Source of the DNA: Microglena sp. YARC
Taxonomy: Eukaryota; Chlorophyta; Chlorophyceae; Chlamydomonadales; Chlamydomonadaceae
Direction of reading: 5' to 3'
DNA length: 64,000 nucleotides
NCBI GenBank assembly: GCA_022414725.1
Contig: CM039464.1
Location: 60,433,908 to 60,497,907, forward strand
Shown: one piece after another, positions 1-13,100 of the stretch
Layout: every line of letters starts with the position of its first letter
How positions within the stretch are numbered: the first letter of the stretch is position 1
Position numbers and translations under genes: made by a program
The notes under the pieces: model-generated
What the model saw: the letters and a program-made list of their open reading frames with translations, nothing else
The model's database searches: none
Told to the model about the DNA's origin: nothing

Positions 1-3000
1 CATGTATGTTGATGTATCGTGTTTGATCATGTATGTTGATGTATCGTGTTTGATCATGTATGTTGATGTATCGTGTTTGATCATGTATGTTGATGTATCG
101 TGTTTGATCATGTATGTTGATGTATCGTGTTTGATCATGTATGTTGATGTATCGTGTTTGATCATGTATGTTGATGTATCGTGTTTGATCATGTATGTTG
201 ATGTATCGTGTTTGATCATGTATGTTGATGTATCGTGTTTGATCATGTATGTTGATGTATCGTGTTTGATCATGTATGTTGATGTATCGTGTTTGATCAT
301 GTATGTTGATGTATCGTGTTTGATCATGTATGTTGATGTATCGTGTTTGATCATGTATGTTGATGTATCGTGTTTGATCATGTATGTTGATGTATCGTGT
401 TTGATCATGTATGTTGATGTATCGTGTTTGATCATGTATGTTGATGTATCGTGTTTGATCATGTATGTTTGATGATCATGTATGTTGATGTATCGTGTTT
501 GATCATGTATGTTGATGTATCGTGTTTGATCATGTATTGTTGATGTATCGTGTTTGATCATGTATGTTGATGTATCGTGTTTGATCATGTATGTTGATGT
601 ATCGTGTTTGATCATGTATGTTGATGTATCGTGTTTTGATCATGTATGTTGATGTATCGTGTTTGATCATGTATGTTGATGTATCGTGTTTGATCATGTA
701 TGTTGATGTATCGTGTTTGATCATGTATGTTGATGTATCGTGTTTGATCATGTATGTTGATGTATCGTGTTTGATCATGTATGTTGATGTATCGTGTTTG
801 ATCATGTATGTTGATGTATCGTGTTTGATCATGTATGTTGATGTATCGTGTTTGATCATGTATGTTGATGTATCGTGTTTGATCATGTATGTGATGTATC
901 GTGTTTGATCATGTATGTTGATGTATCGTGTTTGATCATGTATGTTGATGTATCGTGTTTGATCATGTATTGTTGATGTATCGTGTTTGATCATGTTATG
1001 TTGATGTATCGTGTTTGATCATGTATGTTTGATGTATCGTGTTTGATCATGTATGTTGATGTATCGTGTTTGATCATGTATGTTGATGTATCGTGTTTGA
1101 TCATGTATGTTGATGTATCGTGTTTGATCATGTATGTTGATGTATCGTGTTTGATCATGTATGTTGATGTATTGTGTGTTTGATCATGTATGTTGATGTA
1201 TCCGTGTTTGATCATGTATGTTGATGTATCGTGTTTGATCATGTATGTTGATGTATCGTGTTTGATCATGTATGTTGATGTATCGTGTTTGATCATGTAT
1301 GTTGATTGTATCGTGTTTGATCATGTATGTTGATGTATCGTGTTTGATCATGTATGTTGATGTATCTGTGTTTGATCATGTATGTTGATGTATCGTGTTT
1401 GATCATGTATGTTGATGTATCGTGTTTGATCATGTATGTTGATGTATCGTGTTTGATCATGTATGTTGATGTATCGTGTTTGATCATGTATGTTGATGTA
1501 TCGTGTTTGATCATGTTTGTTGATGTATCGTGTTTGATCATGTTTGTTGATGTATCGTGTTTGATCATGTATGTTGATGTATTGCGTTTGATCATGTATG
1601 TTGATGTATCGTGTTTGATCATGTATGTTGATGTATCGTGTTTGATCATGTATGTTGATGTATCGTGTTTGATCATGTATGTTGATGTATTGTGTTTGAT
1701 CATGTATGTTGATGTATCGTGTTTGATCATGTATGTTGATGTATCGTGTTTGATCATGTATGTTGATGTATCGTGTTTGATCATGTATGTTGATGTATCG
1801 TGTTTGATCATGTATGTTGATGTATCGTGTTTGATCATGTATGTTGATGTATCGTGTTTGATCATGTATGTTGATGTATCGTGTTTGATCATGTATGTTT
1901 ATGTATCGTGTTTGATCATGTATGTTGATGTATCGTGTTTGATCATGTTGGTTAATGTATTGTGTTTGATCATATATGTTGATGTATCGTGTTTGATCAT
2001 GTATGTTGATTGTATCGTGTTTGATCATGTATGTTGATGTATCGTGTTTGATCATGTATGTTGATGTATCGTGTTTGATCATGTATGTTGATGTATCGTG
2101 TTTGATCATGTATGTTGATGTATCGTGTTTGATCATGTATGTTGATGTATCGTGTTTGATCATGTATGTTGATGTATCGTGTTTGATCATGTATGTTGAT
2201 GTATCGTGTTTGATCAATGATGTATCGGTTTGATCATGTATGTTATGTATCGTGTGTTTGATCATGTATGTTGATGTATCGTGTTTGATCATGTATAATG
2301 TATGTTGATGTTATCGTGTTTGATCATGTATGTTGATGTATCGTGTTTGATCATGATGTTGATGTATCGTGTTTGATCATGTATGTTGATGTATCGTGTT
2401 TGATCATGTATGTTGATGTATCGTGTTTGATCATGTATGATTGATGTATCGTGTTTGATCATGTATGTTGATGTATCGTGTTTGATCATGTATGTTGATG
2501 TATCGTGTTTGATCATGTATGTTGATGTATCGTGTTTGATCATGTATGTTGATGTATCGTGTTTGATCATGTATGTTTGATGTATCGTGTTTGATCATGT
2601 ATGTTGATGTATCGTGTTTGATCATGTATGTTGATGTATCGTGTTTGATCATGTATGTTGATGTATCGTGTTTGATCATGTATGTTGATGTATCGTGTTT
2701 GATCATGTATGTTGATGTATCGTGTTTGATCATGTATGTTGATGTATCGTGTTTGATCATGTATGTTGATGTATCGTGTTTGATCATGTATGTTGATGTA
2801 TCGTGTTTGATCATGTATGTTGATGTATCGTGTTTGATCATGTTATGTTTGATGTATCGTGTTTGATCATGTATGTTGATGTATCGTGTTTGATCATGTA
2901 TGTTGATGTATCGTGTTTGATCATGTTATGTTTGATGTATCGTGTTTGATCATGTATGTTGATGTATCGTGTTTGATCATGTATGTTGATGTATCGTGTT

Positions 3001-6000
3001 TGATCATGTATGTTGATGTATCGTGTTTGATCATGTATGTTGATGTATCGTGTTTGATCATGTATGTTGATGTATCGTGTTTGATCATGTTATGTTGATG
3101 TATCGTGTTTGATCATGTATGTTGATGTATCGTGTTTGATCATGTATGTTGATGTATCGTGTTTGATCATGTATGTTGATGTATCGTGTTTTGATCATGT
3201 ATGTTGATGTATCGTGTATTTGATCATGTATGTTGATGTATTTGTTTGATCATGTATGTTGATGTATCGTGTTTGATCATGTATGTTGATGTATCGTGTT
3301 TGATCATGTTATGTTGATGTATCGTGTTTGATCATGTATGTTGATGTATCGTGTTTGATCATGTATGTTGATGTATCGTGTTTGATCATGTATGTTGATG
3401 TATCGTGTTTGATCATGTATGTTGATGTATCGTGTTTGATCATGTATGTTGATGTATCGTGTTTGATCATGTATGTTGATGTATCGTGTTTGATCATGTA
3501 TGTTGATGTATCGTGTTTGATCATGTATGTTGATGTATCGTGTTTGATCATGTATGTTGATGTATCGTGTTTGATCATGTATGTTGATGTATCGTGTTTG
3601 ATCATGTATGTTTGTATGATGTTTGATCATGTATGTTGATGTATCGTGTTTGATCATGTATGTTGATGTATCGTGTTTGATCATGTTGATGTATCGTGTT
3701 TGATCATGTATGTTGATGTATCGTGTTTGATCATGTATGTTGATGTATCGTGTTTGATCATGTATGTTGATGTATCGTGTTTGATCATGTATGTTGATGT
3801 ATCGTGTTTGATCATGTATGTTGATGTATCGTGTTTGATCATGTATGTTGATGTTATCGTGTTTGATCATGTATCGTGTTGATGTATCGTGTTTGATCAT
3901 GTATGATTGTATCGTGTTTGATCGTTTGATCATCGGTGTTTGATCATGTTGATGTATCGTGTTTGATCATGATAATGTTTGTTTAATCATGTATCGTATG
4001 TTTGATCATGTATGTTGATGTATCGTGTTTGATCATGTATGTGTATGTATCGTTTGATCATGTATGTTTGATGTATCGTGTTTGATCAATGTATGTTGAT
4101 GTATCGTGTTTGATCATGTATGTTGATGTATCGTGTTTGATCATTGTATGTTGATGTGATCATGTGTGTTTGATCATGTATGTTGATGTATCGTGTTTGA
4201 TCATGTATGTTTGATGTATCGTGTTTGATCATGTATGTTGATGTATCGTGTTTGATCATGTATGCTTGATGTATCGTGTTTGATCATGTATGTTGATGTA
4301 TCGTGTTTGATCATGTATGTTGATGTATCGTGTTTGATCATGTATGTTGATGTATCGTGTTTGATCATGTATGTTGATGTATTGTGTTGATCATGTATGT
4401 TGATGTATCGTGTTTGATCATGTATGTGGATGTATCCTGTTTGATCATGTGTGTTGATGTATCGTGTTTGATCATGTATGTTGATGTATCGTGTTTGATC
4501 ATGTATGTTGTATGTATCGTGTTTGATCATGTATGTTGATGTATCGTGTTTGATCATGTATGTTGATGTATCGTGTTTGATCATGTATGTTGATGTATCG
4601 TGTTTGATCATGTATGTTGATGTATTGTGTTTGATCATGTATGTTGATGTATCGTGTTTGATCATGTATGTTGATGTATCGTGTTTGATCATGTATGTTG
4701 ATGTATCGTGTTTGATCATTTGTTGATGTATCGTGTTTGATCATGATTGTAATCATGTATGTTGATGTATCGTGTTTGATCATGTATGTTGATGTATCGT
4801 GTGATCTGTGTTTGATCATGTATGTTGATGTGATCGTGTTTGATCATGTATGTTGTGTATCGTGTTTGATCATGTATGTTGATGTATTGTGTTTGATCAT
4901 GTATGTTGATGTATCGTGTTTGATCATGTATGTTGATGTATCGTGTTTGATCATGTATGTTGATGTATCGTGTTTGATCATGTATGTTGATGTATCGTGT
5001 TTGATCATGTATGTTGATGTTTAGTTGATCATGTATGTTGATGTATCGTGTTTGATCATGTATGTTGATTGATCATGTATGTTGATGTAGTTTGATCATG
5101 TATGTTGATGTATCGTGTTTGATCGTTTATCTGTTTGATCTTTGTATGTTGATGTATCGTGTTTGATCATGACTGTATCGTGTTTGATCAATGTTGATGC
5201 TCGTGTTTGATCATGTATCATCATGTATGTGATGTATCGTGTTTGATCATGTATCTGTGTTTGTATCGTGTTTGATGTATGTTGATGTATCGTGTTTGAT
5301 CATGTATGTTTGATGTATGATCATGTATGTTGATGTATCGTGTTTGATCATGTATGTTTGATGTATTTGATCATGTATGTTGATGTATCGTGTTTGATCA
5401 TGTTTGTGATGTATGATCATGTATGTTTATGTATCGTGTTTGATCATGTATGTTGATGTATGTGATCTGATGTATCGTGTTTGATCATGTATGTGATGTA
5501 TCGTGTTTGATCATGTGTGATGTATCGTGTTGATCATGTATGTTGATGTATCGTGTTTGATCATGTATGTTGATGTATCGTGTTTGATCATGTATGTTGA
5601 TGTATCGTGTTTGATCATGTATGTTGATGTATCGTGTTTGATCATGTATGTTGATGTATCGTGTTTGATCATGTATGTTGATGATGTGATCATGTATGTT
5701 GATGTATCGTGTTTGATCATGTATGTTGATGTATCGTGTTTGATCATGTATGTTGATGTATCGTGTTTGATCATGTATGTTGATGTATCGTGTTTGATCA
5801 TGTATGTTGATGTATCGTGTTTGATCATGTATGTTGATGTATCGTGTTTGATCATGTATGTTGATGTATCGTGTTTGATCATGTATGTTGATGTATCGTG
5901 TTTGATCATGTATGTTGATGTATCGTGTTTGATCATGTATGTTGATGTATCGTGTTTGATCATGTATGTTGATGTATCGTGTTTGATCATGTATGTTGAT

Positions 6001-6752
6001 GTATCGTGTTGATCATGTATGTTGATGTATCGTGTTTGATCATGTATGTTGATGTATCGTGTTTGATCATGTATGTTGTATGTGTATCGTGTTTGATCAT
6101 GTATGTTGATGTATCGTGTTTGATCATGTATGTTGATGTATCGTGTTTGATCATGTATGTTGATGTATCGTGTTTGATCATGTATGTTGATGTATCGTGT
6201 TTGATCATGTATGTTGTGTTATTCGTGTTTGATCATGTATGTTGATGTATCGTGTTTGATCATGTATGTTGATGTATCGTGTTTGATCATGTATGTTGAT
6301 GTATCGTGTTTGATCATGTATGTTGATGTATCGTGTTTGATCATGTATGTTGATGTATCGTGTTTGATCATGTATGTTGATGTATCGTGTTTGATCATGT
6401 ATGTTGATGTATCGTGTTTGATCATGTATGTTGATGTATCGTGTTTGATCATGTATGTTGATGTATCGTGTTTGATCATGTATGTTGATGGTATCGTGTT
6501 TGATCATGTATGTTTTGTATCGTGTTTGATCATGTGATGTTGATGTATCGTGTTTGATCATGTATGTTGATGTATCGTGTTTGATCATGTATGTTGATGT
6601 ATCGTGTTTGATCATGTATGTTGATGTATCGTGTTTGATCATGTATGTTGATGTATCGTGTTTGATCATGTATGTTGATGTATCGTGTTTGATCATGTAT
6701 GTTTATGTTTCGCGTTTGATCATGTATGTTTATGTATCGCGTTTGATCATGT
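1..6752. repeat. 27-bp satellite array (about 250 copies)
   Basis: A 27-bp unit containing the words TGTTGATGTATCG and TGTTTGATCATGTA is repeated head to tail from the first base. Because 27 is a multiple of three and the unit has no stop in several frames, both strands show long open frames of a 9-residue repeat; these are by-products of the period, not genes. Blocks 1-3600 and 5520-6700 are very uniform. Between about 3600 and 5520 the units carry many indels and truncations. The array enters from outside the window, so its full length is unknown. Confidence 0.98.
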
Positions 6753-6950
6753 ATATGTAACGATTATTTTTGATTCTGTTTGATTCTGTTTGATTGTTTT
6801 TGATTGCGTTTGGTCATGTTTGTTGATGTTTATTGATGTTTGATTATATTTTAATGCGTGTCGTCAAGTTTATTGATGTATTGATGATTTTTGTCGATGT
6901 CTGATTATGTTTGATTGTTTTTATTGCATTTTACCATGTTTGTCGATACA
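6753..6950. repeat. Degenerate satellite edge, TGATT-rich
   Basis: The 27-bp array decays into short TTTTGATT and TGTTTGATTCTG words before the LINE remnant. No gene is visible. This is probably the oldest, diverged margin of the satellite. Confidence 0.7.
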
Positions 6951-7720
6951 GAGAAGGGTTGGCTTTAAACGCCTCCGATACCAGAAATGGTTCGCAGCCA
7001 ACAGCAATGATGAGAACGGCTTGATTCCCTTTACATCTGCCTTACATAAGCAGGATCAGATTCGTTCTATAGCACAGTTTAGAATGGGTTCCCATTGGCT
7101 GAACACATAAAGAATGAGGGTGGTGGATAGAGCACACATCCCTCGTTCAATGAGACACTGTCAAATGTGTGGGTTCCAAAAACCTGAGGATGAAATGCAT
7201 ATGTTTGAGTGCCCTTTTTATAATGATATCCGCCTCCGCTACCAGAAGCTGTTTACAGATATTTATAGGCATGTCCATGAGGATACCGACTTAACCGTAT
7301 GGGAATGTGGAATTCTGCGATTTCCACATTCAGAACCTTTATGAATGGAAATGGCACTAAGACTTTCTGGAGCAACCTAGCCGACTATCTTTCTACTTGT
7401 AGAAGAGCAAGACAGGAAGCCCTGGACTGCTTAGTGGCACCGTAATTTATTATCCCTTTTTTTTTCTTTTCTTCTTGTGACTTCTCATTTGTTAGCTTCT
7501 TACCTCCGCCACTGTAAGTGGTGAGATCTGGTCCGGCTCTAGGGGGTTTTAATACCTACGCCACCAAAATGGTGGTTGGGAGCTTGCTTTGTTTGTCCTC
7601 GACACACCCCTGATGTAATGGGTGTTTTTGCTTTGTGGGTGCTTTTTCTTTTTGTTTAAAGCACAGAGTCTCATACACCCTCGCCGTGTCAAGTAGACTT
7701 TAACATGTAATGTAATGTAA
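6950..7720 (+). mobile_element. LINE-type retrotransposon, 3' remnant
   Basis: The open reading from about 6952 to 7445 looks like the C-terminus of a non-LTR reverse transcriptase. After a stretch ending 'IAQFRMGSHWLNT' comes a CCHC-like finger, 'HCQMCG' then 'EDEMHMFECPFYNDIR', as found near the end of many LINE ORF2 proteins. An in-frame TAA at 7108-7110 and a frameshift near 7340 break it; the last frame ends at TAA 7443-7445. A non-coding tail follows and finishes in three TGTAA units (7706-7720), a typical LINE 3' simple-repeat tail. The catalytic reverse transcriptase and endonuclease domains are absent, as expected for a 5'-truncated copy. Confidence 0.72.
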
Positions 7721-8005
7721 TCGGGTGCTGCTTGTTGGTGTGTGCTGATGTTTGCTGAAGTTTGCGGATGTCTGATCATGTACCCGAATGAAAAAAATCT
7801 CCAGATTTTACCCGAATGAAAAAAAATTCAAATTTTACCCAAATGAAAAAAAAACCAAATTTTTCTATTGAGGGATTAGCCTGTCAAAACTGTGTGTGTG
7901 TGTCCGTGTGTGTGTGTGTGTGTGTGTCACAATCTACTTTTTTAGGTTTCACTTCAATGGTGCTGATGTTTGCTGAAGTTTGCGGATGTCTGATCATGTT
8001 TTATG
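7721..8005. other. Non-coding spacer with simple repeats
   Basis: No gene is seen. The stretch holds three near-copies of an ACCCGAATGAAAAAAA word (about 7780-7855) and a GT-dinucleotide run (about 7892-7927). The sentence-like motif TGATGTTTGCTGAAGTTTGC occurs twice (near 7747 and 7962). Confidence 0.7.
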
Positions 8006-8384
8006 AAGATTTATCACGTTTGATACCAATAGCATTTATGGAGATTGATCACGTTTGATACCAATAGCATTTATGGAGATTGATCACGTTTGATACCAAT
8101 AGCATTTATGGAGATTGATCACATTTGATACCAATAGCATTTATGGAGATTGATCACGTTTGATACCAATAGCATTTATGGAGATTGATCACGTTTGATA
8201 CCAATAGCATTTATGAAGATTGATCACGTTTGATACCAATAGTATTTATGGAGATTGATCACGTTTGATACCAATAGCATTTATGAAGATTGATCACGTT
8301 TGATACCAATAGCATTTATGGAGGTTGATCATGTTTGATACCAATAGCATTTATGGAGGTTGATCACGGTTGATACCAATAGCA
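8006..8384. repeat. 35-bp tandem repeat array
   Basis: About eleven copies of a 35-bp unit containing ATCACGTTTGATACC and AATAGCATTTATGGAG. Copies differ by single bases. The words GATCA and GTTTGAT are shared with the 27-bp satellite, which suggests common ancestry. Confidence 0.95.
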
Positions 8385-8553
8385 GCTGTTGGTTTGATTC
8401 CCCTACGGTTGCTCATGGCATTGCAGGTCGTTGTCAACCGCGATGGTAGCTTGTCCAGTTGAGGTAGAAGGCCGCTCTCTACCCGGGTTCCCTTAACACC
8501 ACGCCCCACCAGGCGTTATCATTACCTTTTTTTGTATAGCAGCTGTTTTATGA
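8385..8553. other. Unique spacer
   Basis: A short GC-richer stretch between two arrays with no recognisable gene. Confidence 0.5.
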
Positions 8554-8830
8554 CGTTTGATGATGGTCAGTGTATTGAATGGTGCTTGTTGATGTTTTTT
8601 AGTGTTCTTGATGTTTGATCATGTTTGTTGCCGTTTTATGACATTTAATGATGGTTGATGTATTGAATGGTGCTTTTTTTTAATGTTCTTGATGTTTGAT
8701 CATGTTTGTTGCCGTTTTTATGACATTTAATGATGGTTGATGTATCGGATGGTGCTTGTTGATGTTTTTTAATGTTCTTGATGTTTGATCATGTTTGTTA
8801 CCGTTTTGATGATGCTTGATGTTGTTCGAT
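8554..8830. repeat. 80-90-bp tandem repeat, about three copies
   Basis: The word ATGTTTGATCATGTTTGTT recurs at about 8611, 8692 and 8781 within longer similar units that also contain TTTAATGATGGTTGATGTAT. The TGATCATGT core again resembles the 27-bp satellite. Confidence 0.85.
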
Positions 8831-9368
8831 TAATCGCTTCTTGCACTTTGTTTATGTTATTTATGTTTGAGTTGGTCCCTCTGTCTGTCTGGCTGTTCAT
8901 TTATTGTTTGCCTCTTAGAATTCATCTTCAGCCTAGGCTGTACTAGGGTACCTCCATTGACCAAATTGGCCAGCGCTTTAGCACACTTGAAAAAACAAAA
9001 ACTGTGCTTTGTAGTGCAAAAAGCACAAGAAATGCTTGCTGCGCCCACAGGGGGTTGCTAAAAACTGCGCGAAACGCGCAGTGGGGTTCAAAAAGGCAGC
9101 ACGATAGCGCGCAAAAGCGCGCACTTGGAAGTACCCTAGGCTGTACGCCTTTCGTTTGCACAGGTCTTACCATTGGCAAAAAAACAGGGACATTTGATCC
9201 AAGGTAAAAGAAACCCTAGGCGCGTCGCAAGCAGCGCTGTAATTCGGCAGGGAGTGTTGGCTATAGAAGCGACAGGCGGCACCGGAATTCCAAGTTCAGC
9301 GGACCGAAGTCAGGGTTTATGACAGGGCCAGGGGCCAGTAAGGCCCAAGGTATAAACGTGCGGACAAT

Positions 9369-9369
<1 letters not shown>
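8831..9369. other. No gene seen
   Basis: Open frames overlap on both strands and none looks coding. The word CCTAGGCTGTA occurs at both ends of an internal stretch (about 8932 and 9135) that contains GCGCGC palindromes. Confidence 0.5.
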
Positions 9370-9426
<57 letters not shown>

Positions 9427-9512
9427 CATACAGACAGACAAACAGACAGACAGACATACAGACAGGCACAAACAGACAGACAGACAGACAAACACAAACA
9501 GACAGACAGACA
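9370..9512. repeat. (CAGA)n tetranucleotide microsatellite
   Basis: An almost pure run of CAGA units interrupted by CACATACAGA, AAACAGA and similar variants. Period-4 DNA gives open frames on both strands; these are not genes. Confidence 0.97.
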
Positions 9513-9984
9513 ATCGGACAATGGGGTTACTCTGGGGGAGGGAAGCCTGGGGGGAGGAAGCCCCCAGAAAACATATGCGCAAGATTACACTTTCTGGACA
9601 AGCTACCATCGCGGTTGACAGCGACCTGTAACGCTAAGGGTGGCCGTAGAGGGTGTCGAACGCCCGACCCTTCGTCGTTTAAGCAATTTGATGCACATAA
9701 AACATATGTGCAAGATTATACTTTCTGGACACAGGCAAAGCAACAGTATAATCAGACTGTACTTACTGGACTCAGGCGAAGCAGCAGTACAAGGCGCATG
9801 CCATCCCTGGCAACAGCCCTTTCGATGGCTGGGAAGGTGGGCACTTTCCTGGTAATGAACTCTGACACTATTTCTCTGAACGCCAGCATGGATTTAGGGT
9901 TAAGTGTATAAGAATTTAGGGTCTAGAAAGAGGAGAGCATCACACACACACGGTCACACAAGGTTTAGGGTTGGGGGAATGTAG
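9513..9984. other. Spacer with direct repeats
   Basis: A ~30-bp sentence including GCAAGATTACACTTTCTGGA appears near 9580 and again with two changes near 9710. TTTAGGGTT words appear near 9894, 9915 and 9965. No convincing gene. Confidence 0.55.
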
Positions 9985-10050
9985 TCAGCCAGACAAATAA
10001 TGAAGGGGGGCACCTTCCTCGCTAATGAGCTGAGACAATTTTCTCTATCG

Positions 10051-10168
10051 CCAGCCTGCAGGAGGTCATCACACATACAGTGTCTCATTAGTCAAGAATT
10101 CAAGTGGAAGCGTTATTTAGACGTAACACACCAACCACCCATGCACCACCAACAATAACAAAACAACA
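10051..10168 (+). repeat. Left copy of satellite-flanking sequence
   Basis: This stretch, containing TACAGTGTCTCATTAGTC and CAAGTGGAAGCGTTATT, has a direct partner at 17,874-17,998 on the other side of the ~189-bp satellite. Outside these two places the sequence is not seen in the window. Confidence 0.85.
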
Positions 10169-13100
10169 ATTTCTCTGATCGCCAGCCTGCAGGAGGACAT
10201 CACAAAACGGTCACACAAGGTTAAGGGTTTGGAAACAAGTCATCCAGCATATCCAGACAAAACAATAAAGTGGCACCTTCCAATGAAGTATGACACTATT
10301 TGTCATCCTGAGGCGCCAGCCTGGGAAGGAGGACATCTATTTGCACACATGGATCACACACAATTTCTCTGATCGCCAGCCTGCAGGAGGACATCACAAA
10401 GTCACACAAGGTTAAGGGTTTGGGAAACATAGCCTCCATCCAGGCCTTCAGACAAACAATATAGGTGGGCATCTTCATGGCAATGAAGTATGACACTATT
10501 TGTCTGAGCGCCAGCCTGGGAGAGGACATCGCACACATGGTCACACACAATTTCTCTGATCGCCAGCCTGCAGGAGGACATCACACCACGGTCACACAAG
10601 GTTAAGGGTTTGGGAAACATAGTCATCCAGCATATCCAGACAAACAATATAGGTGGGCACCTTCATGGCAATGAAGTATGACACTATTTGTCTGAGCGCC
10701 AGCCTGGGAGAGGACATCGCACACATGGTCACACACAATTTCTCTGATCGCCAGCCTGCAGGAGGACATCACAAAACGGTCACACAGAGGTTAAGGGTTT
10801 GGGAAACATAGTCATCCAGGCATATCCAGACAAACAATATAGGTGGGCACCTTCATGGCAATGAAGTATGACACTATTTGTCCTGAGCGCCAGCCTGGGG
10901 AGAGGACATCGCACACATGGTCACACACAATTTCTCTGATCGCCAGCCTGCAAGGAGGACATCACACGGTCACAAAAATGGTCATGCGGTCCAGACACAT
11001 GGCAATGGTAAGGGTCTGGCATGGACAACATCGCCAGCCTGAGGACATCACAAAACGGTCCACACAAGGTTAAGCATAGAACATATATCAGCATATCCAG
11101 ACAAACAATAAGGTGGGCACCTTCATGGCAATGAAGTATGACACTATTTGTCTGAGCGCCAGTCTCCTGAGGACATGGGAAACGCACACATAGGCATATC
11201 ACACACAATTTCTCGCACACAGTTCTGATCGCCAGCCTGCAGGAGGACATCACAAAAACGGTCACACAAGGTTAAGGGTTTGGGAAACATAGTCATCCAG
11301 GCATATCCAGACAAACAATATAGGTGGGCACCTTCATGGCAATGAAGTATGACACTATTTGTCTGAGCGCCAGCCTGGGAGAGGACATCGCACACATGGT
11401 CACACACAATTTCTCTGATCGCCAGCCTGCAGGAGGACATCACAAAACGGTCACACAAGGTTAAGGGTTTGGGAAACATAGTCATCCAGGCATATCCAGA
11501 CAAACAATATAGGTGGGCACCTTCATGGCAATGAAGTATGACACTATTTGTCTGAGCGCCAGCCTGGGAGAGGACATCGCACACATGGTCACACACAATT
11601 TCTCTGATCGCCAGCCTGCAGGAGGACATCACAAAAACGGTCACACAAGGTTAAGGGTTTGGGAAACATAGTCATCCAGGCATATCCAGACAAACAATAT
11701 AGGTGGGCACCTTCATGGCAATGAAGTATGACACTATTTGTCTGAGCGCCAGCCTGGGAGAGGACATCGCACACATGGTCACACACAATTTCTCTGATCG
11801 CCAGCCTGCAGGAGGACATCACAAAACGGTCACACAAGGTTAAGGGTTTGGGAAACATAGTCATCCAGGCATATCCAGACAAACAATATAGGTGGGCACC
11901 TTCATGGCAATGAAGTATGACACTATTTGTCTGAGCGCCAGCCTGGGAGAGGACATCGCACACATGGTCACACACAATTTCTCTGATCGCCCAGCCTGCA
12001 GGAGGACATCACAAAAACGGTCACACAAGGTTAAGGGTTGGGAAACATATCATCCAGGCATTATCAGACACAATATAGTGGGCACCTTCATGGCATGAAT
12101 GATAGTTTTGCTGAGCGCCGCCTACCTGGGCGCACACATGGTCACACACAATTTCTCTGATCGCCCAGCCTGCAGGAGGACATCACAAAACGGTCACACA
12201 AGGTTAAGGGTTTGGGAAACATAGTCATCCAGGCATATCCAGACAAACAATATAGAGGTGGGCACCTTCATGGCAATGAAGTATGACACTATTTGTCTGA
12301 GCGCCAGCCGTGGGAGAGGAGCATCGCACACATGGTCACACACAATTTCTCTGATCGCCAGCCTGCAGGAGGACATCACAAAACGGTCACACAAGGTTAA
12401 GGGTTTTGGGAAACATAGTCATCCAGGCATATCCAGACAAACAATATAGGTGGGCACCTTCATGGCAATGAAGTATGACACTATTTGTGCTGGAGCGCCA
12501 GCGCTGGGAGCAGGGCACACATGGTCACCACAATTTCTCTGATCGCCAGCCTGCAGGAGGACATCACAAAACGCGTCACACAAGGTTAAGGGTTTTGGGA
12601 AACATAGTCATCCAGGCATATCCAGACAAACAATATAGGTGGGCAACCTTCATGGCAATGAAGTATGACACTATCTGAGCGCCAGCCTGACCATAGCACA
12701 CATGGAATTTCTCTGATCGCCAGCCTGCAGGAGGACATCACAAAACGGTGCACACAGGTTAAGGGTGGGAACACATGAGGCAGACAAACAGGTGTGGGCA
12801 CTTCACAAGAAGTATTGGGTTGAGTCTGATCCAGATAGGGAGTCCGACACAAGTTCACACAAGGATTCGTTTGCGGCTCTCCCGGCTGTCCGCGTTGAAG
12901 CTTCATCCAGCGGCTACGGCGTCCAGACAAACGGTGGGGCACCTTCATGGCACGTTTCGTGTAGGTGCCGCGTCTCGGTGAGGAATGCAAGTTGGGAAAT
13001 TGCAGGAGGGTCAAAACGGTCACAACATCACGTTATAGGCGGGTGCTCCAGGCATATCCAGACCAATAAGGTGGGCACCTAATGGCAAAGTATGACACTA

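Noticed and set aside
1..6700. Long open frames of MYVDVSCLI or MIKHDTSTY repeats on both strands
   Set aside because: They follow from a stop-free 27-bp period, occur in several frames at once and break at every indel.
8006..8384. CRISPR-like array
   Set aside because: The units touch head to tail and have no variable spacers; the setting is eukaryotic.
9261..9620. Cys/Val/Leu- or Gln/Thr/Asp-rich ORFs
   Set aside because: They are translations of a CAGA microsatellite.
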